This document shows, piece by piece, positions 34,867 to 45,065 of a stretch of 64,000 nt of DNA (positions within the stretch are counted from its first letter, which is position 1; the number at the start of each line of letters is the position of its first letter). Position numbers and translations under genes: made by a program. The stretch covers positions 1,178,001 to 1,242,000 of the forward strand of contig JACKJB010000001.1 in the NCBI GenBank assembly GCA_020638155.1, written 5' to 3'. This stretch comes from Rhodospirillales bacterium (GTDB taxonomy: Bacteria > Pseudomonadota > Alphaproteobacteria > Micavibrionales > Micavibrionaceae). The notes under the pieces are model-generated. The model was not told where the DNA came from. It saw nothing but the letters and a program-made list of their open reading frames with translations, and made no database searches.

Positions 34867-34888
34867 CTGAGGACCCAAGACGCTTAAC

Positions 34889-35770
34889 ATGAAAAAACTA
34901 CGTTACGTTTTTGAAGGGCTTAGCCTGAGCCTGCTGATGATTATTTTTAAGCTGATGCCGCTGGATACGGCATCGGCGGTCGGCGGCTTTATCGGCAGGA
35001 GTATCGGCCCGCGCCTTGCCGCATCGCGTAAAGCCTTGCGCAATATTGAACTGGCGTTGCCGGAGCTGTCCCCGGAACAGCGACAAGCCGCGCTTACCGG
35101 AATGTGGGATAATCTGGGGCGCGTTATGGCAGAGTTTCCTCATCTGGAGACAATCGCCAGTACGCGCGTAATGACGGATAACCACCCGGCGGCGGCAAAA
35201 CTGATGCGCGAGAACAAACCCTGCATGATGATTGCCGGGCATTGCGGAAACTGGGAAATTGCCGGGCCGTCTTTCCTGCTGGCGTTCAAATTCCCGATGG
35301 ATATCACCTACCGCGCCCCGAACAACCCGTGGTCTGAAAAGCTGCTGATGAAAGCCCGCAGTCTCGGTGGACGGGTGCAAGGCTATTCGAAATCACGCAG
35401 CGGCGGGATGGGACTTGTCAGGGCGATGAAAGAAGGTCGCTGTATCGGGATGCTGATCGACCAGAAATATAACGAAGGCATCGCCGTGCCGTTTTTCGGG
35501 CACCCGGCCATGACCACCCCGGCTTTTGTCGAGATGTCCCGTAAATACGGCTATACGCTGATCCCGACCCGGTTGGAACGTCTGTCCGGGGCGCATTTTA
35601 AAATTACGACTTACGAGCCCCTTGTCCTCGGCGGCAGAACAACCAAAGATGTCATCGGTCAGGCGCACGGTTACCTGGAAGACTGGATTCGGGATAAACC
35701 TGCGCAATGGCTCTGGCTGCACCGCAGGTGGGGCAAGGTAGAACCGGAAGAGATGAAGGACACAGCATGA
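34889..35770 (+). CDS. Lipid A biosynthesis late acyltransferase (LpxL/HtrB family)
   Basis: A single N-terminal hydrophobic anchor, the catalytic AGHCGNWEIAG (HxxxxE type), QKYNEGIAVPFFGHPAMTTPAFVEMSRKYG and the family end WIRDKPAQWLWLHRRWG. It adds a secondary acyl chain to Kdo-lipid A. Whether it is the lauroyl or myristoyl type cannot be judged. ATG overlaps the following gor start (ATGATG). Confidence 0.92.
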   Translation: MKKLRYVFEGLSLSLLMIIFKLMPLDTASAVGGFIGRSIGPRLAASRKALRNIELALPELSPEQRQAALTGMWDNLGRVMAEFPHLETIASTRVMTDNHPAAAKLMRENKPCMMIAGHCGNWEIAGPSFLLAFKFPMDITYRAPNNPWSEKLLMKARSLGGRVQGYSKSRSGGMGLVRAMKEGRCIGMLIDQKYNEGIAVPFFGHPAMTTPAFVEMSRKYGYTLIPTRLERLSGAHFKITTYEPLVLGGRTTKDVIGQAHGYLEDWIRDKPAQWLWLHRRWGKVEPEEMKDTA

Positions 35771-37134
35771 TGGAAGCAAAGAATGATGACTATGACCTGT
35801 TCGTAATTGGCGCAGGCTCTGGCGGGGTCAGGGCTGCCCGTATTGCCGCGGGGCACGGCGCCAAGGTCGGGATCGCCGAAGGGCGCGATATGGGCGGGAC
35901 CTGTGTGAATCGCGGCTGCGTTCCGAAAAAGCTGCTGGTCTACAGCGCGAAAATGCGGCGCGAATTTGATGATGCCAAAGCCTATGGCTGGAATTTTTTT
36001 GGCGTTCTTCGGTTTAAATGGCAGGACCTGATCCGCAACAAAGACCGGGAAATCAAACGACTTAACGGCATTTATGACAGCCTGCTTGATAATTCACGAG
36101 TGGATATTTACCGCGGCTATGCCAAATTTTCCGATCCACACACGGTTGAAGTTGACGGCAAAAAAATCAAAGCCAAACGCATCCTGATCGCCACCGGCGG
36201 CAAACCGCGCTTTCCCGACATTCCCGGCAAAGAGCACATGATTAGCTCGGACGAAGCATTCCACATGCCTGCCCTGCCGAAGAAAATCGTGCTGATCGGC
36301 GGCGGTTATATCTCGGTCGAGTTCGCCTGTATCTTCCGGGCAATGGGCAGCGAGGTCACCGTTATTAATCGCGGCGGCTCGCTGTTGCGGACCTTTGATG
36401 AAGATTTGCAGACACATCTGGCAGAGGAGATGGAAAAACAGGGTATTAAAATCATCTTCAACTGCGAACCAACCAAGGTTGAGAAAAGCGGCAGCGCCTT
36501 ACGCGTTCACACCAATCAGGGCGATGTGCTGTCATGCGATACGGTTATGGCGGCGATCGGCCGTGATGCCAACACGCAGGACCTGAACCTGGAAGCCGCC
36601 GGGATCGATGCGGAACCCGACGGCAGGATCAAAACCAACAAGGATAGCGAAACCAACGTTCCGCATATTTACGCGGTCGGCGATATCGCCAACGATCATA
36701 ACCTGACCCCCGTGGCACTGGAAGAAGGCCATACGCTGGCCGACCGCCTGTTCGGAGGAATGCCTAACCGCTACACCGATTACACGAATATCCCTACCGC
36801 CGTATTTTCTCAGCCTCCTATCGGCACCGTCGGCATGACCGAGCAGCAGGCCCGCGAACAGAAAATCGATTACGAGATATACAAAACCGCCTTTCGTCCA
36901 ATGAAGAATACGCTTAGCGGGCGGGATGAGCGCACATACATGAAGCTGATTGTGGAGCGCGGCAGCCGCAAAGTGCTCGGCGCGCATATGCTGGGCGACG
37001 ATGCGCCGGAGATTATCCAGATGACGGCGATTGTCCTGAAAATGGGCGGCACCAAAGACGATTTCGACCGCACCATCGGCGTCCACCCGACCGCCGCGGA
37101 AGAATTCGTCACGATGCGCGATCCGGCACCGTAA
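35767..37134 (+). CDS. gor: Glutathione-disulfide reductase
   Basis: An FAD-dependent pyridine nucleotide disulfide oxidoreductase with FAD fold GAGSGGVRAARIAA, redox site GGTCVNRGCVPKKLL, NADPH fold IGGGYISVEFA, FAD motif HIYAVGDIAN and the C-terminal HPTAAEE with the active-site His. The CVNRGCVPKK sequence and the VTVINRGG after the NADPH fold point to glutathione or a trypanothione-type substrate rather than lipoamide. ATG 35767 is chosen because it overlaps the previous stop as ATGATG. Confidence 0.92.
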   Translation: MMEAKNDDYDLFVIGAGSGGVRAARIAAGHGAKVGIAEGRDMGGTCVNRGCVPKKLLVYSAKMRREFDDAKAYGWNFFGVLRFKWQDLIRNKDREIKRLNGIYDSLLDNSRVDIYRGYAKFSDPHTVEVDGKKIKAKRILIATGGKPRFPDIPGKEHMISSDEAFHMPALPKKIVLIGGGYISVEFACIFRAMGSEVTVINRGGSLLRTFDEDLQTHLAEEMEKQGIKIIFNCEPTKVEKSGSALRVHTNQGDVLSCDTVMAAIGRDANTQDLNLEAAGIDAEPDGRIKTNKDSETNVPHIYAVGDIANDHNLTPVALEEGHTLADRLFGGMPNRYTDYTNIPTAVFSQPPIGTVGMTEQQAREQKIDYEIYKTAFRPMKNTLSGRDERTYMKLIVERGSRKVLGAHMLGDDAPEIIQMTAIVLKMGGTKDDFDRTIGVHPTAAEEFVTMRDPAP

Positions 37135-37143
37135 AGCGTCCCT

Positions 37144-38250
37144 CTATTCTTCGTAATACGTGGCGCGGCCGCGTTCCATGTCCTGCTCCGCCTGCTTGAT
37201 AACATTGGCCATGATCTGGCCGTAAAGCTGTTTGGCGGCTTCGGTGAACATGGTTTCGCCAAGCTGTTCCCGCAGGAACGCAAGAACGGTGCGCGGTCCA
37301 GCCGTTGTGACACCGCGTTCTTCCATGATATTGATTGTTTCCTTGACGGTCTGTTCATAGCTTACCCCGGCGGAGGTCGCCACATCAGCTTCGTGCAGCA
37401 GCATCGCCATCAGGACAAGGCGCGGATTATCTTCATAGCGGCGCAGCTTACCCATCATCATCATGCTGACATCTTCGCGGTCATCATCCCAGAAATAGTG
37501 CTTATAGATTTTTTTCATCCGGACGCAGGGGCTGTTATCCCCGGCGAAGAATGTAATGTCGGTGCAGAAAACAATCGTCTCGATATCGGCGACATCGTCT
37601 TCAGGAATAGCAAGCTGTTTGAGAAACGGTTTGGCCAGCGTCAGGGCATATTGCTCCATCTGCCCCGGCGTATACATCCCCTCGCGCAAATTATCGCCAC
37701 CTTCGTGACCAAGATCGTGCAGGCAGGATGCCGTCAGCAGGATCGCAGTCTGGTTTTTGTTAATCGCGCGGTTGGTGCCGCCGAACAAGCTGTTATGGAC
37801 ACTGATGAGCCGGATGCCGTGAAACAGGACTTTTCTGTAATGCTCGTTCCCGTGATATTGCAGATCATTCGGGTATTCCGCCAGGATCGCCGATAAAAAC
37901 GCCGCCTTAACGCAAGGGTCCGTCAGGTCGAGATCATATTCATCAATGGCACAGGCCACTAGCGCCGTCAGGGACGGACCGGATCCCGTAGTTTCCCATT
38001 CCGTGAAGACTTTCGTCACTTCGGTGCCGAATGTTTCGAAGTCCGCACCAAACAGCAAATCCCGTAAATCCGCAGTACGCGCGTAATCCGCGGCAAAGTC
38101 CTGCTGCAGCTCATCAAACCGTTTACGCAGCACATCTTTGTCGAAAAAGCCCTCTTCGCATTCGACACCATCGATAATGGGTGCGAGTTCAGTGAATAAA
38201 TCTGAAATCTGCATATTCAAACTATTTTCTGCTGCCAGTTCCTGAGACAA
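37144..38250 (-). CDS. HD/PDEase-like metal-dependent phosphohydrolase
   Basis: A 368-residue protein whose centre reads LQYHGNEHYRKVLFHGIRLI, LTASCLHDLGHEGG and later LLHEADVAT. These are metal-ligand motifs of HD-domain and cyclic-nucleotide phosphodiesterase-like hydrolases. The N-terminal 100 residues are acidic and helical without a recognised domain. Substrate unknown. It is convergent with gor. Confidence 0.72.
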   Translation of the reverse strand: MSQELAAENSLNMQISDLFTELAPIIDGVECEEGFFDKDVLRKRFDELQQDFAADYARTADLRDLLFGADFETFGTEVTKVFTEWETTGSGPSLTALVACAIDEYDLDLTDPCVKAAFLSAILAEYPNDLQYHGNEHYRKVLFHGIRLISVHNSLFGGTNRAINKNQTAILLTASCLHDLGHEGGDNLREGMYTPGQMEQYALTLAKPFLKQLAIPEDDVADIETIVFCTDITFFAGDNSPCVRMKKIYKHYFWDDDREDVSMMMMGKLRRYEDNPRLVLMAMLLHEADVATSAGVSYEQTVKETINIMEERGVTTAGPRTVLAFLREQLGETMFTEAAKQLYGQIMANVIKQAEQDMERGRATYYEE

Positions 38251-38409
38251 AAATAACCCCCCGGGTTTTGGAACCTAGGATATCTATACTATATTTATAC
38301 CTTAACGTTAACAAATGTTAAAACAGTTTATCACGAAAAACAGCCATAATCCTTGCACCGCACAAGGAAACTGGCATAAATCATACAGGTTAAAAAACTG
38401 GAGTATGGA

Positions 38410-39798
38410 ATGAGCACGACATGGACCCCCGATAGCTGGCGCAACAAGCCCGCAAAGCAGCTGCCCGCCTATAAGGATGAGGCCGCCCTCGCCGATACCG
38501 AACAACGGCTGGCGAAGCTGCCGCCGCTGGTATTTGCCGGGGAAGCCCGTAACCTGCGCAAGCAGCTTGCCGAAGTCTGCGAAGGCAAGGGATTCCTGCT
38601 GCAGGGCGGTGATTGCGCCGAAAGCTTTGCCGAGTTCGGGGCCGATAAAATCCGCGATACGTTCCGTGTCTTGCTGCAAATGTCCGTGGTTATGACCTTT
38701 GCCGGGTCGGTGCCGGTCGTCAAAATGGGCCGGATGGCCGGGCAATTCGCCAAGCCGCGCTCCAGCGATCATGAAACGCAGGACGATGTCACCCTGCCGA
38801 GCTATCGCGGCGATATCATCAACAGCCTTGATTTCACCGCCGAAGCGCGCGAGCCCAACCCGGAACGGATGATCCAGTCTTATTACCAGGCGGCGGCGAC
38901 GCTCAACCTGCTGCGGGCCTTCGCGCAAGGGGGCTATGCCGACTTGCACCGAGTCCATGGCTGGAACCTTGATTTCGTCAATGACAGCCCGCTCACCGAG
39001 CGCTACGAGCAACTGGCGGCGGAAATCGCGCAGTCGCTATCCTTTATGTCCGCTTGCGGCATTACCGGGGATAAAACGCCCGAACTGCTGCGCCAGACGG
39101 AGTTTTACACCTGTCACGAAGCGTTGCTGCTGCCTTACGAGCAAGCCCTGACCCGCGTCGATAGTACGACGGGCAAATGGTATGACTGCTCCGCGCACTT
39201 CGTCTGGATCGGCGCGCGGACGCACCAGACTGACGGGGCGCAGGTCGAGTTTGCCCGCGGCATTCACAACCCGATCGGGATGAAAGTATCGCCGGATGTG
39301 GACCGCGATTCCCTGCTGAAGCTGATTGACATCCTGAACCCGCATAATGATCCGGGCCGCCTGACCCTGATTGCCCGGATGGGCGCAGATAAGGTTGAAG
39401 ACAAGCTACCACCGCTGCTGCGCGCCGTGAAAGAAGAAGGCCGCAAGGTCGTCTGGTCCTGTGATCCGATGCACGGCAATATCGTTAAGGCGGATAGCGG
39501 CTATAAAACCCGCCGCTTCAACGACATCATGCGGGAAATCAAAGGCTTTTTCGCTGCCCACCGCGCCGAAGGCACACATCCGGGCGGGATTCACCTGGAG
39601 CTAACCGGGCAGGACGTGACCGAATGCACGGGCGGCGCGCATAAAATCGACGATGCCGACCTGTCGAGCCGGTATCACACCCACTGCGACCCGCGCCTGA
39701 ACGCCAACCAGGCGCTTGAACTGGCGTTCCTGGTTGCGGATGAGCTGAAAAGCATGGGCAAACCCGGCCTGAACGCACAGGTTGCGGCGGCAGAGTAA
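38410..39798 (+). CDS. Class II 3-deoxy-7-phosphoheptulonate (DAHP) synthase
   Basis: The first enzyme of aromatic amino acid synthesis, of the plant/actinobacterial type II. The 462-residue protein contains WTPDSWRNKPAKQLPAY, FLLQGGDCAESFAEF, VKMGRMAGQFAKPRSSD, LPSYRGDIIN, ECTGGAHKI and the metal-site WSCDPMHGN. Regulation by aromatic products is common but not visible here. Confidence 0.95.
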   Translation: MSTTWTPDSWRNKPAKQLPAYKDEAALADTEQRLAKLPPLVFAGEARNLRKQLAEVCEGKGFLLQGGDCAESFAEFGADKIRDTFRVLLQMSVVMTFAGSVPVVKMGRMAGQFAKPRSSDHETQDDVTLPSYRGDIINSLDFTAEAREPNPERMIQSYYQAAATLNLLRAFAQGGYADLHRVHGWNLDFVNDSPLTERYEQLAAEIAQSLSFMSACGITGDKTPELLRQTEFYTCHEALLLPYEQALTRVDSTTGKWYDCSAHFVWIGARTHQTDGAQVEFARGIHNPIGMKVSPDVDRDSLLKLIDILNPHNDPGRLTLIARMGADKVEDKLPPLLRAVKEEGRKVVWSCDPMHGNIVKADSGYKTRRFNDIMREIKGFFAAHRAEGTHPGGIHLELTGQDVTECTGGAHKIDDADLSSRYHTHCDPRLNANQALELAFLVADELKSMGKPGLNAQVAAAE

Positions 39799-40191
39799 GA
39801 ATTAATACAATTGTCCCGTTAACGTATGCCCGTTTTTCGCTGCGTGATTTAATGGTTTCGTCTGTCATCCCGAGCGCAGCCGAGGGATGACATTTATATA
39901 TAAGAATTCTCCGCCTTTCTGCAGTCCTGCGACTTCAAAAAACAATACCTCCGTCACAGGAGAAAATTGCCAAAACCTGACACGATCACGCTTTACAAAT
40001 TATGAATAAATTCCTACAATAACCCTATGAAACAAAACAACAAACAGCAAAAACAGGGGGTTGGAATTTTAAATTTACGAACAAAAGGAAGGATTCGAAG
40101 ATTATCATTACAAAACAAATAGTTACAAAACAGTTTTTTACACCGCAAACCTTTCCCTTGCCCGCACCTCTCGACATGGTAAAAGAACAGC
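39799..40191. repeat. Intergenic region with one REP-like palindrome, otherwise empty
   Basis: The 393 bases between the DAHP synthase gene and nadE hold the short palindrome TGTCATCCCGAGCGCAGCCG to GGGATGACA at 39863-39892. The rest is AT-rich, with poly-A and CAAACAAC-like stretches near 40026-40075. A short frame before nadE has no ribosome binding site. Confidence 0.6.
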
Positions 40192-41853
40192 ATGACGCAC
40201 AAACTCCACATCACACTGGCCCAGATCAACCCGATTGTCGGGGATATCGCGTTTAATCTCGATCTGATCCGCAAGGTGCGGGATGACGCACCCGCCTATA
40301 CCGACCTGATCGTGTTCCCGGAAATGGCGGTGTGCGGGTATCCGCCGGAAGACCTTGTGCTTAAACCCGTCTTTATTGAGCGGATCGTCGAAGCTTTGCA
40401 GATCCTCGCGCAGGAAAGCGGCGGGAAGCCGTCTATGATCGTCCCTGCCCCGTGGCGCGGTACGGACGGTGCAATCTATAATGCCGCGCATCTGGTTGGC
40501 GACGGTGACATCCGGCAAACCGTTCTCAAGCATCACCTGCCGAATTACGGCGTGTTTGACGAAGCGCGGATTTTCAAAGCCGGTCCCCTGCCCGCGCCGA
40601 TCGATTTTAAGGGGCACAAGCTGGGGGTGATGATCTGCGAAGATATGTGGTACGCGGATGTGGCGGCGCACCTGAAGGCCGCCGGGGCGGAACTGCTCAT
40701 CAGTGTCAATGCCAGCCCGTACGAAGTCGATAAAAATAATATCCGGCTGGATCATGCCCGCGCGCGGGTCGCTGAGACCGGGCTGCCGCTGCTGTATGTG
40801 AACCAGTGCGGCGGGCAGGACGAGCTGGTGTTTGACGGGGCATCTTTTGTGCTGAACGAAGCCGGGACGGTCATTGTCCAGGCCGAGGAATTCGTGGAAG
40901 ATATTCATCACACCGTCTGGGAAAAGGCTGACGGGGCGGCGCACTGGCTATGCGGGACGGATGCGATTACACCGCTGCACGGCACACCGGAATCGATTTA
41001 CCAGGCACTTGTGATCGGGCTGCGAGATTATGTGACCAAAAACGGTTTTCCCGGCGTGATTATCGGCCTGTCCGGCGGGATCGACAGCGCCCTGTCAGCC
41101 TCCATAGCCGTCGATGCGCTGGGCAGCGAGAACGTTCATTGCGTGATGATGCCGTCCAAATTCACCTCACAGGACAGCCTCGAAGACGCAGCAGCATGCG
41201 CGGAACATCTGGGGGTTCATTACGACACGATTGCAATCGAGTCCGCCGTTGCCGCATTTGAAACGGAACTGGAGCCGCATTTTAACGCCGGGACGCCCGC
41301 CACGATGTATGAGAATATCCAGCCGCGCTGCCGGGGACTGATCTTAATGGCGTTATCGAATGCCAGCGGCAAGATGGTGCTCTCGACCGGGAACAAGTCG
41401 GAAATGGCCGTTGGATACGCCACGCTTTACGGCGATATGTGCGGTGGTTTCAATGTGTTAAAGGATGTTTATAAGATTCAGGTTTATGAATTATCACGCT
41501 GGCGGAACGTCCACAAGCCCGACCATAGCTTTGGACCGCAAGGACTTGTTATTCCAGAAAGAATTATCACCAAAGCACCGACTGCGGAACTGAAAGAAAA
41601 CCAGACCGATCAGGACACCCTGCCCGCCTATGAAACGCTCGATGCGATCCTGCGCGGGCTGATCGAAGAGGATCTTGATGTTGCGGCAATTACCGCACAG
41701 GGCCATGACGAGGCGATCGTCCGCCGGGTATGGTCGATGCTCGACAGGGCCGAATATAAACGCAGGCAGGCCCCGCCGGGAATCAAGATCACCTCCCGCG
41801 CTTTTGGCCGGGATCGCCGCTATCCCATTACCAATCATTTCACGGGATCGTAA
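40192..41853 (+). CDS. nadE: NAD synthase, glutamine-hydrolysing
   Basis: Two fused domains. The N-terminal carbon-nitrogen hydrolase has the triad E44 (VFPEMAVCGY), K113 (LKHHLPNYGVFDE) and C149 (VMICEDMW), and releases ammonia from glutamine. The C-terminal synthetase has the PP-loop GLSGGIDSALSA and STGNKSEMAVGYATLYGDMCGG. 553 residues is typical of the long form. Confidence 0.97.
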   Translation: MTHKLHITLAQINPIVGDIAFNLDLIRKVRDDAPAYTDLIVFPEMAVCGYPPEDLVLKPVFIERIVEALQILAQESGGKPSMIVPAPWRGTDGAIYNAAHLVGDGDIRQTVLKHHLPNYGVFDEARIFKAGPLPAPIDFKGHKLGVMICEDMWYADVAAHLKAAGAELLISVNASPYEVDKNNIRLDHARARVAETGLPLLYVNQCGGQDELVFDGASFVLNEAGTVIVQAEEFVEDIHHTVWEKADGAAHWLCGTDAITPLHGTPESIYQALVIGLRDYVTKNGFPGVIIGLSGGIDSALSASIAVDALGSENVHCVMMPSKFTSQDSLEDAAACAEHLGVHYDTIAIESAVAAFETELEPHFNAGTPATMYENIQPRCRGLILMALSNASGKMVLSTGNKSEMAVGYATLYGDMCGGFNVLKDVYKIQVYELSRWRNVHKPDHSFGPQGLVIPERIITKAPTAELKENQTDQDTLPAYETLDAILRGLIEEDLDVAAITAQGHDEAIVRRVWSMLDRAEYKRRQAPPGIKITSRAFGRDRRYPITNHFTGS

Positions 41854-41917
41854 ATTCCGGCTTGTATGCTTCAGCTTCCTCTCTGTATGCTCAAAAGAAA
41901 AAAACAGGGAGAACATC

Positions 41918-42499
41918 ATGCTGGCTGCGATATTCAATGCCTTCAGCAGCGCAGAGCGCCGGATCGCCGATTGCGGTCAGGCTTTGTCCCGCGCTTTCCG
42001 CCAGTGGGGCCTGCATGAGGCGGCAAATGTGGCGGAGCGTCATTTCAGACTGCCCTCACTCCAGAGCGTCAAAGCCTTTCATATGCCGACCGTGGGCGCG
42101 CGCCGTAAAGACGATCCGGTCAGGCTGCAATCGCAAGGGCGCTTTGTGTACCGGGACCCGTTTTATCGCTGCACCCGCATCCATGCGCAGTATGACGATT
42201 CCAAAGCGCACTGGACAGTCACGCGCCAAAGCTTTGCGGCGTACCGCAGCCAGATTGAAAACGGCGTACATAGCTGTATGGGCAAAAGCGAGCAGTTCAC
42301 TTTTCAGTCTGGTCAGGACGCCCTGGCGCATGCGGAAAAACTGTTCGAACAGGCGCTATACAGCCCCAATCCCGGCAGCATGCCGCGAGCCGCGCGCCAG
42401 CATAAATGCATTGTCGATGACACTCACCCCGCGGGATCGACCATGCACCATATCGTCCGGCGCATTGAGATGCACACGCCTCCGGGTCCGTCCCGCTGA
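41918..42499 (+). CDS. Unknown protein, 193 residues
   Basis: GGGAGA lies six bases before ATG 41918. The protein begins MLAAIFNAFSSAERRIADCG and includes FVYRDPFYRCTRIHAQYDDS and FQSGQDALAHAEKLFEQALY. It is soluble and rich in His and Arg (HAQYDDSKAHWT). No family recognised. It starts 65 bases after nadE and could share its transcript. Confidence 0.6.
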   Translation: MLAAIFNAFSSAERRIADCGQALSRAFRQWGLHEAANVAERHFRLPSLQSVKAFHMPTVGARRKDDPVRLQSQGRFVYRDPFYRCTRIHAQYDDSKAHWTVTRQSFAAYRSQIENGVHSCMGKSEQFTFQSGQDALAHAEKLFEQALYSPNPGSMPRAARQHKCIVDDTHPAGSTMHHIVRRIEMHTPPGPSR

Positions 42500-42593
42500 A
42501 AAAGATTGAAGAATCCCGGCAAACCCGTTATTTAGAAACAGTTTTGGTTAATTTAATCCCTGTTGCGGGGATGTATTTGGAAAAGTTTGAAAG

Positions 42594-43943
42594 ATGTCAG
42601 TCAGAGTTAGATTTGCCCCTTCGCCGACCGGTTACCTGCATGCCGGGAACGTTCGTACAGCCCTTATTACGTGGTTGTTCGCGCGCAGCCAGAGCGGGCA
42701 TTTCCTGTTGCGGATCGATGATACGGACATTGAGCGCTCCAAGCCCGAATATGAAGAAGATATCGAAAGCGCCCTGATGTGGCTGGGGCTGGACTGGGAT
42801 GAAAAAGCCCGCCAGCGTGACCGCACAGCCCGTTATCAGGAGCTGATTGAGAAACTGAAAAGCGATGGGCGGCTATATGCCTGCTATGAAACGCCGGAAG
42901 AGCTGGCGCTCAAACGCAAATCCCTGCTCGGCCGCGGCCAGCCGCCGATTTATGACCGTGCAGCGCTCAAGCTCACCGAGGGTGAAAAGGCCGCTTACGA
43001 AGCACAAGGCCGTAAACCGCACTGGCGCTTTAAGCTCAATCACACGCCGATTGAATGGAATGACCTGGTGCGCGGTGAAGTTAAGTTTGACGGGGCGCTG
43101 CTATCCGATCCGGTGCTGATCCGGGAAGATGGCAGCCCGCTTTATCATTTGTGCTCGGTCATTGACGATATGGATTATGATATGACCCATGTGGTCCGCG
43201 GTGAAGACCACGTATCCAATACGGCGGCGCATATCCAGATGTTCGAAGCGCTGGGCGCGGCAGTGCCGCACTTCGCCCACCTGCCGATGATTTCGGATAA
43301 GGAAGGCGGCAAGCTGTCCAAGCGCCTTGGCAGCATGAGCGCCCGTGATTTCCGCGATAACGAAAAGCTGGAGCCGATGGCGATTGTCAGCCTGCTGGCC
43401 CGCCTGGGCAGCGCGGACCCGATTATGCCGTTTACGGCGCTTAAACCGCTGATCGACGAGTTTGATATCTCCAAATTCTCCAAAGGCTCGCCGAAATTCG
43501 ATATGGACGAACTGCTGCGCCTGAACCAGAAAATCATCCATGAAACCCCGTTCGAGGATGTGAATGTCCGGCTGGCCAATATGGGGCTGGAAGATCTGGA
43601 TGAAGGGTTCTGGCTGGCTGTGCGCCCGAACCTGGCCAAGCTGGAAGATATTAAGGATTGGTGGCAAATGGTTAACGCACCGGTCGAAACTATCGTTTCC
43701 GATCCCGATTTTATTGCCCAGGCCGCAGAATTACTCCCGCCGGAGCCATGGAATGAAAATACATGGAAAGAATGGACCGATCAGGTCAAAGACAGCACCG
43801 GGCGCAAAGGCCGGGACCTGTTTATGCCGCTGCGTCAAGCACTTACGGGTATGGATCATGGGCCGGAGCTTGGCGCGCTGCTGCCGCTGTTGGGGGCGGA
43901 AAAGGTCCAGAAACGGCTGACCCGCCATAAAGCGGCCGCCTAA
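42594..43943 (+). CDS. gltX: Glutamyl-tRNA synthetase
   Basis: A class I synthetase of 449 residues with the HIGH-like APSPTGYLHAGNVRTAL and the KMSKS-like GGKLSKRLGSMSARDF. RVDxxTD-like IDDTDIERSK, HVVRGEDHVSNTAAH and the C-terminal anticodon-binding helices are present. Many alphaproteobacteria carry two GluRS; the KLSKRLG variant fits either, and a second copy is not in view. It aminoacylates tRNA-Glu, and possibly tRNA-Gln for amidation. Confidence 0.96.
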   Translation: MSVRVRFAPSPTGYLHAGNVRTALITWLFARSQSGHFLLRIDDTDIERSKPEYEEDIESALMWLGLDWDEKARQRDRTARYQELIEKLKSDGRLYACYETPEELALKRKSLLGRGQPPIYDRAALKLTEGEKAAYEAQGRKPHWRFKLNHTPIEWNDLVRGEVKFDGALLSDPVLIREDGSPLYHLCSVIDDMDYDMTHVVRGEDHVSNTAAHIQMFEALGAAVPHFAHLPMISDKEGGKLSKRLGSMSARDFRDNEKLEPMAIVSLLARLGSADPIMPFTALKPLIDEFDISKFSKGSPKFDMDELLRLNQKIIHETPFEDVNVRLANMGLEDLDEGFWLAVRPNLAKLEDIKDWWQMVNAPVETIVSDPDFIAQAAELLPPEPWNENTWKEWTDQVKDSTGRKGRDLFMPLRQALTGMDHGPELGALLPLLGAEKVQKRLTRHKAAA

Positions 43944-44036
43944 AGGGTTTCCTGTAAAATTTAGATAAAATTCTATGTAAAATTAGGGCCTGTTTAAAGT
44001 TACCGCGATAAACTGGAATTATTGGGGGACTTTTTA

Positions 44037-44411
44037 ATGCGGCGTATCGTTAAAACAGCAAACAAATTTGACACGGCCTGGACTGCATTCGTAATGTTCC
44101 CGGCCGTTATTATGTTGATGAACGCCGCAATCAGCCTGCACCAGGGCAAGTCCACTCCGGCAGAACTCGGGCAAGCCGCCCAGGTTGTCGCCACCAAGTT
44201 CAGTAGCCAGTACACGCCTTACATCAAAACCACAGGCGGTGCGATTACGACTGGCGCAACAAAGCTGATGAACGTCGTCCGTAGCTGCGCCGGCGGCAAC
44301 TCCGGTCCTGTGTTCATCGACCCGGCAATGGCTGGCAAGAACGGCTGCGCCCTGCCCGGCAAAATCAACACCAGCGCAGCATACGGCACACCATACAGAA
44401 GCTACCGGTAA
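44037..44411 (+). CDS. Unknown small membrane-associated protein
   Basis: Starting at ATG 44037, behind GGGGGA with eight bases spacing, the 124-residue protein has a basic N-terminus, a hydrophobic stretch (TAFVMFPAVIMLMNAAISL), Ala/Gly/Thr-rich sequence and two cysteines. No recognised family. It may be a single-pass membrane protein. Confidence 0.55.
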   Translation: MRRIVKTANKFDTAWTAFVMFPAVIMLMNAAISLHQGKSTPAELGQAAQVVATKFSSQYTPYIKTTGGAITTGATKLMNVVRSCAGGNSGPVFIDPAMAGKNGCALPGKINTSAAYGTPYRSYR

Positions 44412-44522
44412 ACTGGCTACAATATCTTTCGATCTCCCGTATGAAAACACAGAAAAATATTATACAATTCCAGACTATAGGATTGTAGAGATCCTGCTGT
44501 ATTTTTTAAGAGATTTTATTTC

Positions 44523-45065
44523 GTGGCAGAACAACAAAATACTGAGGAGAACAAAAAGAAAAGCACCAGCGACGGGGGAAGCTTCACCGTTCTTGTCCTG
44601 TGCGCGGCCTTGGTCCTTATCAGTATTTTCTTCGTTGATGAACATCCGCTGGATATGTTCTTCATGTTATTAGGCCAATTGATCCTGTATTTTATATTCC
44701 TCGTTATTTTTGGCGGACCGGCACTTTTTGCCCTTTGGGCCATGGGCACATCGCTGAGCGATATTTACAAATCTTATCTTGAGGAACGCGGCCTGAACCC
44801 GCCTGCAGGAAAGCAAAGCACGGACGAAGAACAGCCTTCTCAGCCTGTGAAAATGGAACAGGACGCGCCTGCTCCACAAAAAGAAAGTCCCAGCAAAGCT
44901 GAGTTACTCGAAAAACTTGAAAAATTTGACTGGGCCATCTGGCTGGAAACTTTTATCCAGAACAGGATTGAAGGAAAGAGGCTTATCGAGAAAAAAGAAA
45001 AGCCGCGGGAAGATGAGTTGGACGAAGATATCTTTTTTGATTTTGATTCAGACAACAAACCTTAA
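44523..45065 (+). CDS. Unknown membrane protein with charged cytoplasmic tail
   Basis: A GTG start at 44523. Two transmembrane helices (FTVLVLCAALVLISIFF and MFFMLLGQLILYFIFLVIFGG) are followed by a Pro/Gln/Glu-rich linker and a coiled, strongly acidic C-terminus (ELLEKLEKFDWAIWLE, EDELDEDIFFDFDSD). No family recognised. Its stop overlaps the convergent ilvA stop by four bases. Confidence 0.6.
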   Translation: MAEQQNTEENKKKSTSDGGSFTVLVLCAALVLISIFFVDEHPLDMFFMLLGQLILYFIFLVIFGGPALFALWAMGTSLSDIYKSYLEERGLNPPAGKQSTDEEQPSQPVKMEQDAPAPQKESPSKAELLEKLEKFDWAIWLETFIQNRIEGKRLIEKKEKPREDELDEDIFFDFDSDNKP